Below, piece by piece: positions 48,572-57,428 of a DNA stretch of 64,000 nt. Position 1 is the first letter of the stretch. Every line of letters begins with the position of its first letter. Both the position numbers and the translations under genes were made by a program. The DNA is from Candidatus Cacconaster stercorequi (GTDB lineage Bacteria; Bacillota; Clostridia; Oscillospirales; Oscillospiraceae). The notes beneath the pieces are model-generated. The model did not search any database and was not told the origin of the DNA. It was given only the letters and a program-made list of their open reading frames with translations. The stretch covers positions 47,847 through 111,846 of the forward strand of contig JAGHUH010000025.1 in assembly GCA_018064925.1 (NCBI GenBank), given 5' to 3'.

Positions 48572-50989
48572 TTAATCCATTCGATTGCAGTCTGTGTATA
48601 TATTCATGTGCCGGTTTTCTTTCCGCCGGGCAAATTCCTTCATAAAGCTGCTCAGCAGATCCCGGAATATCTTCTCGTTCTTTCCGATGACCGTGATGCG
48701 ATAGCGGTAGCGGTTATTCACCTTCACCACCGGGGACGGTGCCGGGCCCAGAACTTCCAGTTCCAGCGCCGCATAGGGTGGCTGTTTCGCCGCCGCACGA
48801 AGACTTTCCGCCACCTCACGGCAGGCACGGCGCACCTGCTCCTCCTCACCACCGGTAACGGTGATCATAAACTGATCGGCAAAGGGTGGGTCACGGCGCA
48901 AACGCCGCAGGCGAATTTCTCCCTGATAAAAGTGATCGTAATCCTGCTGCGCCGCCGCCTGGATAACATCGTTTTCCGGGGTGTAGGTCTGGATAACTGC
49001 CCGTCCGGCTTTTTCACCTCGCCCGGCGCGGCCCACCACCTGCGTCAGTAAGCTGAAGGTCCGCTCCGACGCCCGGTAATGATCCACATACAGCGACAGA
49101 TCTGCCGCCAGCACACCTACCAGCGTCACATTTTCAAAGTCCAATCCCTTGGCCACCATCTGGGTACCCAGTAAAATCGGAATTTTTTTTGTTTCAAAGG
49201 TTTTCAGCAGCTTTTCATGTCCCTCGCCAACCGTGTCCGCATCCATCCGCAAAACCGGCGTGTCAGGAAACAGCTCATGTAGCTCCTCCTCCACCTTCTG
49301 CGTACCGATGCCGATATGCTTCAGATATCCGCCGCAATCCGGACAGGTTTCCGACGCTTTCTCGGAATGACCGCAGTAGTGGCACATCATCCGCCCGTTG
49401 GCCGAATGATAGGTCAGATATACGCTGCATCGGGGGCACTGCGGCACATAGCCGCAGTTGGGACACAGCAGTTGACGGCTGCTTCCCCGGCGATTTAAAA
49501 ACAAAATGCTCTGCTCGCCGTGTTCGATATTCTGCCTCAGTTCTTCATATAGCGCACGGCTGATGCAGCCCATGTTGCCGCTGCGCAGCTCATGGCGCAT
49601 ATCCGCCACCACCACCCGCGGCAACCGCTTTTCGTTATAGCGCCGGCGCAGCAGGGCAAGCTGATATGCCCCATTTTCGGCATAATATGCCGTCTCTACT
49701 GTGGGAGTTGCGCTGCCCAGCAAAAGTCGGGCGCCCTCCTGCACACAGCGATACTTGGCAATGTCCCGGGCATGATAGCGCGGAGAATTTTCCGATTCGT
49801 AGGAGTTCTCCTGCTCCTCGTCCAATACGATCAGGCCGATATCATTGAGCGGTGCAAATACTGCGCTGCGGGTGCCCAGCACAATGCGTGCCTCACCCCG
49901 GCGGATGCGCTTCCATTGATCGTAGCGCTCCGTCATGCGCAGTGCGCTGTGCAGCAGGGCCACCTCGTCCCCAAAATAAGCCACAAAACGCGCCATCATC
50001 TGGGGTGTCAGCGCAATCTCCGGCACCAAAATCATCACCGTTTTCCCGCGCTGCAGAAGCTCCTGCGCCAGACGGATATACACCTGGGTCTTTCCGCTGC
50101 CGGTAACGCCCTGCAGCAGCGTGACACCGGGCTCCGGCGTCTGGGTCAATACCTGTTCATAGACCTGCTGCTGCTCCTCATTGAGCGTGATGGGCTCTGC
50201 CGCCGCGGAATAATCCCGGGTCGAAATGCGATAGGTCTCCTGCTCGCGCAGCGTGATGATCCCCGCCTTTTCCAGATTGCGCAGCGCCGCACGGCTCACG
50301 CCGGTAAAGTAGCACAGCTCATGGACAGCGGTCTCGCCGAATTGGTGCAGAAACGCCACCGCATCATACTGACGGGGTGCGGATTTCTTTTTCCGCTCCA
50401 TCTGCTCCAACGCGCCGTCTGCTGCAAGTGAGGCAAACTGCACCGTCTTATCCTGTACGCGGCGGTTTCCCTCCACCGCTTGCGATACGATTCCGCGCTT
50501 CTTCAAATCTGCCAGCAGCTGCGGCACTTCTTCGCCGCAGATCTCCTGCAGTTCGTCACTCTCCCGGTCACCTTCTTGCAAAACGCGGCACACAGCCGCC
50601 TCCTGCTCGGTCAGCGCAGACCAATCCACGGACTTGCTCAACTGCCACAGCTCCCGGTAGCGATACCACACTGCCGCCGGCAAAATGGTGCGGATGGCAT
50701 CGTAGAAGGTACAGAAATATCTCTGACGCATCCAAAGTGCCAGCTTGATCTCCTTTTCCGTGATCAGTGGCTCGGCATCCAGCACCGAGCGGACACTCTT
50801 CAACGGCTTTTCCGGCACACCGCGCCGCAGTCCCAAAATCACTGCCTCCGATATACGGTTTCCGCGTCCGAAGGGTAACAGCACGCGACAGCCCACCGCC
50901 ACAATCAGTTCATCCGGTACCACATAATCATAGGGTTTGTCAATGGCGTAGGTGGCTGCCGCCACGGCAACCTTTGCAATCTGCGGCAC
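48572..50989 (-). CDS. priA: Primosomal protein N' (replication restart helicase PriA)
   Basis: An 805-aa helicase that reloads the replisome at stalled forks. The N-terminal DNA-binding domain starts IAKVAVAAATYAIDKPYDYVVP; helicase motifs are LQGVTGSGKTQVYIRLA (I), LVPEIALTPQM (Ia), IVLDEEQENSYE (II, DEEQ variant of DEEH) and QMVAKGLDFENVTLVG. The zinc-binding cysteines are in CPNCGYVPQCPRCSVYL and CHYCG...CPDCG. Between def and rpoZ; the coaBC gene found here in Bacillus is absent. Confidence 0.96.
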   Translation of the reverse strand: MPQIAKVAVAAATYAIDKPYDYVVPDELIVAVGCRVLLPFGRGNRISEAVILGLRRGVPEKPLKSVRSVLDAEPLITEKEIKLALWMRQRYFCTFYDAIRTILPAAVWYRYRELWQLSKSVDWSALTEQEAAVCRVLQEGDRESDELQEICGEEVPQLLADLKKRGIVSQAVEGNRRVQDKTVQFASLAADGALEQMERKKKSAPRQYDAVAFLHQFGETAVHELCYFTGVSRAALRNLEKAGIITLREQETYRISTRDYSAAAEPITLNEEQQQVYEQVLTQTPEPGVTLLQGVTGSGKTQVYIRLAQELLQRGKTVMILVPEIALTPQMMARFVAYFGDEVALLHSALRMTERYDQWKRIRRGEARIVLGTRSAVFAPLNDIGLIVLDEEQENSYESENSPRYHARDIAKYRCVQEGARLLLGSATPTVETAYYAENGAYQLALLRRRYNEKRLPRVVVADMRHELRSGNMGCISRALYEELRQNIEHGEQSILFLNRRGSSRQLLCPNCGYVPQCPRCSVYLTYHSANGRMMCHYCGHSEKASETCPDCGGYLKHIGIGTQKVEEELHELFPDTPVLRMDADTVGEGHEKLLKTFETKKIPILLGTQMVAKGLDFENVTLVGVLAADLSLYVDHYRASERTFSLLTQVVGRAGRGEKAGRAVIQTYTPENDVIQAAAQQDYDHFYQGEIRLRRLRRDPPFADQFMITVTGGEEEQVRRACREVAESLRAAAKQPPYAALELEVLGPAPSPVVKVNNRYRYRITVIGKNEKIFRDLLSSFMKEFARRKENRHMNIYTDCNRMD

Positions 50990-51021
50990 GACAATCCCTC
51001 CTCTTTTTTGCCTATACTTCC

Positions 51022-51237
51022 TTATTCGTCAGCGATGGTGGTATTGATAGAGTTGGCGTCAAAGTTGCCCTCGGCCACTTCGTTGATTGCCAGCGTAACC
51101 GGCTTCTCCGTCAGGTGTTCGCCGGTCGTTTCAGCAGCTTCTGCAATCTGGCGAGCGCGGCGTGCCACCACATTCACCATCATGTAACGGTTGGGCACAT
51201 ACTCGGTCAGCTTGTTCATAGCGGGATACAGCATCAT
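51022..51237 (-). CDS. rpoZ: RNA polymerase omega subunit
   Basis: A 71-aa omega subunit: YPAMNKLTEYVPNRYMMVNVVARRARQIAE is the conserved N-terminal region that wraps the beta' C-terminus, and KPVTLAINEVAEG the conserved middle. The track start is a TTG within the ribosome site (TTGGAGACG); the ATG at 51237 is used, with 51234 possible. Between gmk and priA as in Bacillus. Confidence 0.94.
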   Translation of the reverse strand: MMLYPAMNKLTEYVPNRYMMVNVVARRARQIAEAAETTGEHLTEKPVTLAINEVAEGNFDANSINTTIADE

Positions 51238-51266
51238 AATAATCGTCTCCAATCTATTCTAAAAAT

Positions 51267-51869
51267 TCATTTTGTTTCCATAATCATGCTCATGCGCTCG
51301 GTAGGTTTGCAATGCTCGGCGCACAAAATAGCTTCCAGCTCCGCAACGGCTTTTTCCACCGTGTCATTGATCACAAAGTAATCGTAGCTGTCAGCCGTCT
51401 GCAACTCCACCTTAGCGCGCAGCAGGCGCTTCTGCACTTTTTCAGGGGTGTCAGTCCCTCTGGCGGTCAGGCGGCGCTCCAGTTCGGTCCAGGACGGCGG
51501 TGCAATAAAAATACGCACCGTTTCCGGACGCTTTTCGCATACCTGCTTGGCGCCCTGAATTTCAATGTCCAGAATCACATCGCGGCCGGCGTCCATGGCT
51601 TCGTCCACATACTTCTTGGGCGTGCCGTAAAAGTTGCCTACATACTCGGCATACTCTAAAAATGCGTCTTCTTCGATCATTTTCCGAAACGCATCCGCTC
51701 CGATGAAGTGGTAATGCACACCGTTTACCTCACCCTCGCGGGGTGCGCGCGTCGTAGCCGACACGGAAAAATACAGGTTGTCGTGCTTCTGGAACAACGC
51801 ATTCAGCACTGTGCTCTTACCGACACCGGACGGGCCGGAAACGATGAATGTTTTTCCTCTTATGGTCAA
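51267..51869 (-). CDS. gmk: Guanylate kinase
   Basis: A 200-aa enzyme that converts GMP to GDP. P-loop FIVSGPSGVGKSTVL at residues 8-22; the GMP-binding block SATTRAPREGEVNGVHYHFI follows, and the lid has RRLTARGTDTPEKVQKRL. Linked to remA upstream and rpoZ downstream, the order seen in most Firmicutes. Confidence 0.97.
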   Translation of the reverse strand: MTIRGKTFIVSGPSGVGKSTVLNALFQKHDNLYFSVSATTRAPREGEVNGVHYHFIGADAFRKMIEEDAFLEYAEYVGNFYGTPKKYVDEAMDAGRDVILDIEIQGAKQVCEKRPETVRIFIAPPSWTELERRLTARGTDTPEKVQKRLLRAKVELQTADSYDYFVINDTVEKAVAELEAILCAEHCKPTERMSMIMETK

Positions 51870-51872
51870 AAT

Positions 51873-52136
51873 TTATCCCTCTTCCTCTGTAAAGTCCTCT
51901 ACCTTTAACCCCAGCCTGGGAGCCATCTTTTCTGTGGATAATGCCGACAGCACCACATGATCGCTGTCCATGATCAGCACCGACGCCGTTTTGCGGCCAT
52001 AGGTGGCGTCAATCAGCATTCCGCGGTCGCGGGATTCCTGAATCAGGCGCTTGATAGGCGCGCTGTCAGGGCTGACAATGGAAATCAGACGCTCCGCAGA
52101 CACCAGATTGCCGAACCCAATGTTTATCAAGTGCAT
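51873..52136 (-). CDS. remA: Extracellular matrix regulator RemA (DUF370)
   Basis: An 87-aa DUF370 protein, [30 protein letters not shown], with the [29 protein letters not shown] core. RemA forms oligomeric rings that bind DNA and activate biofilm-matrix genes in B. subtilis. The gene is kept between yicC and gmk even in species without that matrix, so other targets are likely. Confidence 0.95.
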   Translation of the reverse strand: MHLINIGFGNLVSAERLISIVSPDSAPIKRLIQESRDRGMLIDATYGRKTASVLIMDSDHVVLSALSTEKMAPRLGLKVEDFTEEEG

Positions 52137-52149
52137 CGTCTTCCACCTC

Positions 52150-53028
52150 TTATTCGATGTTCTGTACCTGTTCTCGAATCTTCTCGACCTCAGCCTTCAT
52201 ATTCACCACATCCTGCGCAATGGACAGATCATTGCACTTGGAGCCGATGGTGTTGCATTCGCGATTGACCTCCTGGATCAGGAAATCCAGCTTGCGGCCA
52301 ACGGGCTGTTCGCTGCACAGCATGGTGCGAAGCTGCGCGATGTGACTGCGCAGACGCACCGTTTCCTCGTCCACGGCGATTTTATCGGCGAAGATTGCCG
52401 CCTCGGTCAAAATCCGCCCCTCGTCGATGGTAGTGGACTGCAGCACCTCGCGCATTTTATTCTCCAGACGCTCGCGATAGGCCGCCACCGTCTGTGGTGA
52501 GCGCTCCTCCACCTTGCCTACAACCGTCTCGATGGTATCCACGCGGCCGCCGATATCCTCGGCCATCTTTTCGCCCTCGATGCTGCGCATCTCATTATAG
52601 GCGGCAAGCGCCTTGTCCAATACCCGGCAAATATCCGCCGACACGGACTCAAGATCCTCTTCTGCCTTGGTAACAGACAGTTCATCGGGGAATTTTGCCA
52701 ACACCGCGGGCGTCACCTCGCCCTCCAGCGCAAATGTCGTTTTTAACTGCATCAGCGCCTCGTAATAGCCGCGGGCCAATGGCTCGTTAACTGCCACAAC
52801 GGATACATCTGCCGCGGTGGTATCAATGGTCACGAACACATCCACCTTGCCGCGGGAAATGGCCTTTTGCACATGGCCTTTGATGGCGTCCTCTGCGAAA
52901 ATGTAGGTGCGGGGCATCTTTACCGTGCAGTCTAAATAGCGATTATTGACGCTGCGTACCTCCACGGTAATATCGCGATCCTGCAGCGTTTCACGCGCCC
53001 GCCCGTAGCCAGTCATACTCTTGATCAC
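52150..53028 (-). CDS. YicC/YloC family endoribonuclease
   Basis: A 292-aa YicC-family protein: [33 protein letters not shown] at the start, and the C-terminal block [24 protein letters not shown] with conserved Glu/Asn residues. Family members have been shown to act as endoribonucleases, forming a hexameric clamp. It is the first gene of the yloC-remA-gmk-rpoZ order shared with Bacillus. Confidence 0.94.
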   Translation of the reverse strand: MIKSMTGYGRARETLQDRDITVEVRSVNNRYLDCTVKMPRTYIFAEDAIKGHVQKAISRGKVDVFVTIDTTAADVSVVAVNEPLARGYYEALMQLKTTFALEGEVTPAVLAKFPDELSVTKAEEDLESVSADICRVLDKALAAYNEMRSIEGEKMAEDIGGRVDTIETVVGKVEERSPQTVAAYRERLENKMREVLQSTTIDEGRILTEAAIFADKIAVDEETVRLRSHIAQLRTMLCSEQPVGRKLDFLIQEVNRECNTIGSKCNDLSIAQDVVNMKAEVEKIREQVQNIE

Positions 53029-53063
53029 TATGCCTGTCCTCCTTCTCTATCGTAAAAAGCAAA

Positions 53064-53708
53064 TTAACAACAACACATATAGCCGCCGCCACCGCTGCAC
53101 ATACTGCAGCACATCAAGATGCTGCAGATCCGCAGGCAGTTGGCGCTGGCACACTCGCCGGTAGCCATACTTCCGTAACCATCGGGGCGATACGCCGTCT
53201 GACGACCTTCCGCCACATCCAGCGCCTGCTGGTATTCCCGATTATCCGGATCCATCTGCACCGCCGTTTCATAATAGCGTTTTGCCTCATCCAACCAGCC
53301 ACGCTGAAAACAAATCACACCCTTCAAGAAGTTCCACTCTGCATTGTGATCGGTGCTAGCATTCAGCAATTCCTCTGCTAAATTCAGGTCTCTTTGTGCG
53401 ATGGCAACACGCACCCGCTGGAAGCCACTTGCCCCGTAGCCATATCCGGCTGTAGAATTGCCGTAACCATAACCGGAATAGCCGCCGGTCTGATGGCTGC
53501 CGGTCTGATAGCTGCCGTTTTTCCGCTGGGATTGGATCGCCTCGTAGGCCTCGTTGATTTCCTTCATGCGCTCCTGCGCCAGATCTGCCAGTGGATTATC
53601 ATGATAGTTATCCGGATGGTACTTGCGCGCCAGATTTCGATAGGCCTTCTTGACCTCCTCGTCAGTGGCGGTGCTGGGTACACCCAGAACTTGATAGGGA
53701 TCTTTCAT
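53064..53708 (-). CDS. DnaJ-domain protein with Cys-rich tail
   Basis: A 214-aa protein. Residues 1-60 form a J domain with the HPD motif (ARKYHPDNYHDNP). A Gly/Tyr/Ser/Gln-rich linker follows, then a TPR-like pair (NAEWNFLKGVICFQRGWLDEAKRYYETAVQMDPDNREYQQAL), and the last 35 residues hold about nine cysteines (SANCLRICSILMCCSMCSGGGG...CCC). It lacks the DnaJ zinc-finger and C-terminal domains, so it is a specialised co-chaperone. The tail could bind metal or be lipid-modified or membrane-associated. Two bases separate it from the DUF5685 gene; client unknown. Confidence 0.85.
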   Translation of the reverse strand: MKDPYQVLGVPSTATDEEVKKAYRNLARKYHPDNYHDNPLADLAQERMKEINEAYEAIQSQRKNGSYQTGSHQTGGYSGYGYGNSTAGYGYGASGFQRVRVAIAQRDLNLAEELLNASTDHNAEWNFLKGVICFQRGWLDEAKRYYETAVQMDPDNREYQQALDVAEGRQTAYRPDGYGSMATGECASANCLRICSILMCCSMCSGGGGYMCCC

Positions 53709-53709
53709 A

Positions 53710-54603
53710 TCAGGCTCCTGCCTTTCGTGTAGGGTTGTCTTTTTTGGGTCGTCTGCGGAAGGTGCCGTCCAATACGGCTGTGCCTACCACATACAAACCC
53801 TGATATACTGTGCTGCGGATAATGTTCGTCCAGACACCGAAGTCCGCCAATTCAAACGCCGCCGCCATCATGCGAATGGATTGATCCATGGTCCGTGCCA
53901 GTGCCCGGCGGCTCTCCTCCGTCAGCACGCCATCGGTGTGTTCATAGCGCAATGCCAGAGGGTTATAGTTCCCGGATTTCAAATCCTTTTTCAGATCGTC
54001 CGCCGCATCTGCCAGATAAATCCAGCGCCCCAGATGATAAAGCATCTGCTGCAGCACCCGGCGATGCACAGAATTCTCCACTGAATCTGCCGCACCGGCA
54101 AGCAAACGGGCAAAAGTGTCCGCCGGTCGGTCAATAGACAGGCATTGCTCTTGCTCCAATTGCGCAAGCTCCTGCAAATGCTCTGCCGTCCGATGGTCGA
54201 ACATCGGCTGGCGCTTCTTCGCTTTTTGATAGGCCCGACGCAGCAGACGGCTTAAAAGGCGGTATTTTAAGCTGCCCCAAAAGCCGTGATCCGTCACGCC
54301 GTCGCGCAATTGCCACCAGGTGAGAATGACGCTGTAATCCGCCGCGGTATCTAACGCATCAGAGCATCCCATACACGGCCGCTTTTTCAGCGGATGTACC
54401 GCGCATCGCTTTGCATCGCAATCACACACGGCGCCGCCGCTCAGCAGCATGGCCAGCATCACAAGATCGTAATTCAGGATGAACCGCGATAGCTGTCCAT
54501 AGCGCCGTTTCAGCGTGTGGCACAAGCCGCAGTAGACGGCCTGAAACCGCTGGCGGTCTTCTTCTGTCAGCTTTTCCTGTGCCGGTCGTACATATCCGAA
54601 CAT
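53710..54603 (-). CDS. DUF5685 family protein
   Basis: A 297-aa DUF5685 protein of unknown function. Cysteines cluster near the start (YCGLCHTLKRRYG; CDCDAKRCAVHPLKKRPCMGCSDA), consistent with a metal site. The C-terminal half is all-helical with YLADAADDLKKDLKSGNYNPL, an Asp-rich motif that recalls the second aspartate motif of phytoene/squalene synthase-fold enzymes. The start overlaps the RseC-like stop by one base, and the DnaJ gene follows. The grouping with two other Cys-rich proteins hints at a redox or metal-cofactor theme. Confidence 0.8.
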   Translation of the reverse strand: MFGYVRPAQEKLTEEDRQRFQAVYCGLCHTLKRRYGQLSRFILNYDLVMLAMLLSGGAVCDCDAKRCAVHPLKKRPCMGCSDALDTAADYSVILTWWQLRDGVTDHGFWGSLKYRLLSRLLRRAYQKAKKRQPMFDHRTAEHLQELAQLEQEQCLSIDRPADTFARLLAGAADSVENSVHRRVLQQMLYHLGRWIYLADAADDLKKDLKSGNYNPLALRYEHTDGVLTEESRRALARTMDQSIRMMAAAFELADFGVWTNIIRSTVYQGLYVVGTAVLDGTFRRRPKKDNPTRKAGA

Positions 54604-55007
54604 CAGAACAGGCGCAACACCGTGTATGTCATGATTTCCTTGCGCTTGGCATAGCGGTCATATAGCACACTGGGAATAAACGCCGCGGCTGCCGCCGCAA
54701 TGGCGATGACATAGCGCACGCTCTCACTGAGGCTCGGAGTCAGAAAATAACCCAGCAGGAAGAAGATGACCGGCAGTACATACACCAGTACCACAACGCC
54801 CAGAAGTTTTTTCGTGCTGCTCTCCACCACTACCTTGTCACCCGGCTGTGCGCCGGCGGTATCCTTTGCCCTGGCGTGGATGGCCGCACCGGTCATGCCG
54901 CAACCGGCACACTCCTCACAATCGTGACCGCAGGCGGATTTGCGAGGCACGGAGATCTCCACAAAGCCGCCGCCCAAAATCTTTTCAACTGTCGCAATCT
55001 GCGTCAT
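54603..55007 (-). CDS. RseC/MucC-family (SoxR-reducing system) membrane protein
   Basis: A 134-aa protein with a cytoplasmic N-terminal Cys cluster (KSACGHDCEECAGCGMTG), a short beta domain (PGDKVVVES) and two membrane helices (LLGVVVLVYVLPVIFFLLGYF; VRYVIAIAAAAAAFIPSVLYD). This matches RseC, part of the SoxR-reducing system and relative of RnfH-linked proteins; in Clostridia the family is often near electron-transfer genes. Its role here is likely redox-linked but unproven. Confidence 0.88.
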   Translation of the reverse strand: MTQIATVEKILGGGFVEISVPRKSACGHDCEECAGCGMTGAAIHARAKDTAGAQPGDKVVVESSTKKLLGVVVLVYVLPVIFFLLGYFLTPSLSESVRYVIAIAAAAAAFIPSVLYDRYAKRKEIMTYTVLRLF

Positions 55008-55034
55008 AGTATAAACATCCTTTCCGAAGTGATC

Positions 55035-56414
55035 TTAATTTTCCGTTTCGGTGTCAGGCGGTGTACTTTCCGTCGTTTCGGGAACTGCTTCCCCGGTGCT
55101 TTCTTCCGTTTTCCCGGTATTCGTTTCGGAATCTGCCGCCGTAGTATCTCCATTGCTTTCTTTGGCAGTCGTTTCCGCTGCTGTTTTGGTCACATTCACG
55201 ATGACCTGATACTTTCCCTTGATACCCACATCTTTGACACCGGGAATTTTCACCGAAACGGCTACCGTGTTCAGTCCCTCATCCGTAACGCCGCTCAAGT
55301 CGGCAATAATCTGAACATCCCGCTCCTTTACTTTGTTCAGTTCCTTGGTCAGTCCGCGCAGCGTCACATCCAGCGAAGTGGTTTCCAGTTCCGCGTCAAA
55401 ACCCTTGGGAATTTTTTCGCAGGTAATCCGATCCACGGTAAATGTTTTTTCCGTCACACCACTGACCACAATGGTCACCATGGCCTCGTCCGTATCATCC
55501 GCCAGCACAATACCATCCGGCACAGGGATCTTATATGTCAAGCTCTGCGTCTCCTGCAGATCCTGCAGGTAGATCGTATCCAGAACGATCTCGGAAATCT
55601 TGTCCAGCGTCTCCCTTTCGCCGCTCAGTTTGACGGTGTTGGGAGAGATATTATACTTCACCTGATCCAATGTGGAGCCGGTAGCTTCCTTGAACTGAAT
55701 TTTCAGCGGAACCTCCTTCATCGTTGTTACAGGCAGCGTTGCCTGAATTAAGTTCACATCAGCCCGAATATGATTGTTGGTAACCATAACATCATTATAG
55801 TCATACAACACATATTCCATCGTCTGGATTTCTGTGCTCTCCACCCCGGATACATCCATTTTGACTTTTGCGTAGCTGATATTCAGCAAATCATCGCGCT
55901 GTCCACGCAGCACCAGTTCCTCGGGATCCAGCTTTAATGTACCGGCAAAATATCCCTTGGCCACATCACCGGTCACTTCACATTTTACCGGTATAGTCTT
56001 GGTATTCAACTCGCCGACCGTTACAGTAATAGAAAATGCACTGGCATCTTCCACATGGATGGAGTTGCGGGAAATATTGTCCGGATAATAGATCTGATAA
56101 GTCAGGCTCTGCACGCCGACCTCGTTGATCCCGCTCACATCCGCTACAATGCGGATCTGCGAGCTGTCGTCCAGCTTAAACAATTCCTTTCGCGGTGCTT
56201 TCAGTTTCAGATCCACGGTCGTATCATAACCGGACAGCAGCATCAGCCCTTTGTCGGCCAACACCGTATTTTCATTGGAGAATTCCACCGGAATATCACG
56301 CACCCAGGTTGCCACCTCCGGTGCCTTCTCAATATCAACATAAAGCCAGATTGCAATGGCAATCAGGATCGACAGCACGATGCGCATTGCCTTTTTGCTG
56401 TTAATTTTCTCCAT
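55035..56414 (-). CDS. cdaR: CdaA regulatory protein CdaR (YbbR domains)
   Basis: A 459-aa membrane-anchored protein. One N-terminal helix (MRIVLSILIAIAIWLYVDIEK) is followed by several extracytoplasmic YbbR repeats (DIPVEFSNENTVLADKGL; ...PVKCEVTGDVAKGYFAGTL; ...DRITCEKIPKGFDAELE) and a Thr/Glu-rich, low-complexity C-terminal tail of about 50 residues. CdaR modulates the diadenylate cyclase CdaA, encoded just upstream with a 14-base overlap. In many Firmicutes glmM follows, but here it does not. Confidence 0.93.
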   Translation of the reverse strand: MEKINSKKAMRIVLSILIAIAIWLYVDIEKAPEVATWVRDIPVEFSNENTVLADKGLMLLSGYDTTVDLKLKAPRKELFKLDDSSQIRIVADVSGINEVGVQSLTYQIYYPDNISRNSIHVEDASAFSITVTVGELNTKTIPVKCEVTGDVAKGYFAGTLKLDPEELVLRGQRDDLLNISYAKVKMDVSGVESTEIQTMEYVLYDYNDVMVTNNHIRADVNLIQATLPVTTMKEVPLKIQFKEATGSTLDQVKYNISPNTVKLSGERETLDKISEIVLDTIYLQDLQETQSLTYKIPVPDGIVLADDTDEAMVTIVVSGVTEKTFTVDRITCEKIPKGFDAELETTSLDVTLRGLTKELNKVKERDVQIIADLSGVTDEGLNTVAVSVKIPGVKDVGIKGKYQVIVNVTKTAAETTAKESNGDTTAADSETNTGKTEESTGEAVPETTESTPPDTETEN

Positions 56415-57282
56415 TGTCGTCTCCTTTTACGCCCTTACGCAGCATTTCCAGCAAACCGGTACGGGAATTTTCCTCTTCCTCGGAGGGCATCAGTTCATTG
56501 CGCAGCAGCGTGGACAATGTTTCCGGCATCAAGTGGCGCTTCAGCATTCCACCGATAGCCACGGAGATGGAACCGGTTTCCTCTGAAACAATCACCACCA
56601 CAGCATCGGAATTTTCACTCATGCCGATCCCTGCGCGATGGCGCATACCCAAATCGCGGCTCAGATTGACATTTTTGCTCAGCGGCAGCATACAGCCCGC
56701 TGCCAGAACTCGTCCGTGACGCACGATAACAGCACCATCGTGCATGGGGGCTTTTACAAAGAAAATATTTTTCAGCAGTTCGCTGGATACTGATGCGTCC
56801 AGCATTGTACCGCTGAGCACCAGATCATTCAACTGAATCTTCCGTTCAAATACGATCAGCACGCCTGTCCGCGTCTTGGACATTTCGGTGCAGGCCATCA
56901 CCGTCTGGTCAATGGCCCGCTCCAGTTCCGTTGCCTGCTGCTCCGGGGTAAAAATCCGCAGCAGATTGATGTTTTTGCTGCCCACTTTTTCCAGGATCTG
57001 TCGGATTTCCGGCTGAAAAAGAATGATCAATGCCAAGACGCCCCATTCCACCAGATGCCCCAGAATATAGTTGACGCCATGCAGCTGCAGCACCGAGGAC
57101 AGGCCCAATGCCAGCAATATAATCGCTACGCCTTTCAGAATACTCTCTGCGCGGGTACTCTTTACCAGCGACAGCAGCTTATACACCAGATAGGCAATAA
57201 TGGCAACATCCAGCACATTCGTCGGGCGAATCAGCGTAAGATATTTCCAGATATTTTGCAGTACAAGCAAGACAGAATTCAT
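56401..57282 (-). CDS. cdaA: Diadenylate cyclase CdaA
   Basis: A 293-aa c-di-AMP synthase: three N-terminal membrane helices (LDVAIIAYLVYKLLSLV; ILKGVAIILLALGLSSVL; LVEWGVLALIILFQPEI) and a cytoplasmic DAC domain with the catalytic FVKAPMHDGAVIVRHGRV (DGA) and MRHRAGIGMSENSDAVVVIVSEETG (RHR). c-di-AMP controls K+ and osmolyte uptake and wall homeostasis. First gene of the cdaA-cdaR unit, with a consensus promoter upstream. Confidence 0.96.
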   Translation of the reverse strand: MNSVLLVLQNIWKYLTLIRPTNVLDVAIIAYLVYKLLSLVKSTRAESILKGVAIILLALGLSSVLQLHGVNYILGHLVEWGVLALIILFQPEIRQILEKVGSKNINLLRIFTPEQQATELERAIDQTVMACTEMSKTRTGVLIVFERKIQLNDLVLSGTMLDASVSSELLKNIFFVKAPMHDGAVIVRHGRVLAAGCMLPLSKNVNLSRDLGMRHRAGIGMSENSDAVVVIVSEETGSISVAIGGMLKRHLMPETLSTLLRNELMPSEEEENSRTGLLEMLRKGVKGDDNGEN

Positions 57283-57387
57283 TTTCTGATCCTTTCATTT
57301 CTCCGCATTTGTCGTTTGGCAGACGATAATAATGCTCACTTTAGCGTTCGCTTTTTCTGCCATATGCGCATAACAATAGATAATACT

Positions 57388-57416
57388 ATTATATAAAAAA
57401 TACTAGGAAATTGCAA
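57388..57416 (-). promoter_or_regulatory. SigA promoter of cdaA-cdaR
   Basis: TTGCAA - 17 bases - TATAAT on the minus strand, about 105 bases before the cdaA ATG. Confidence 0.8.
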
Positions 57417-57428
57417 CAAAAAATGTGA

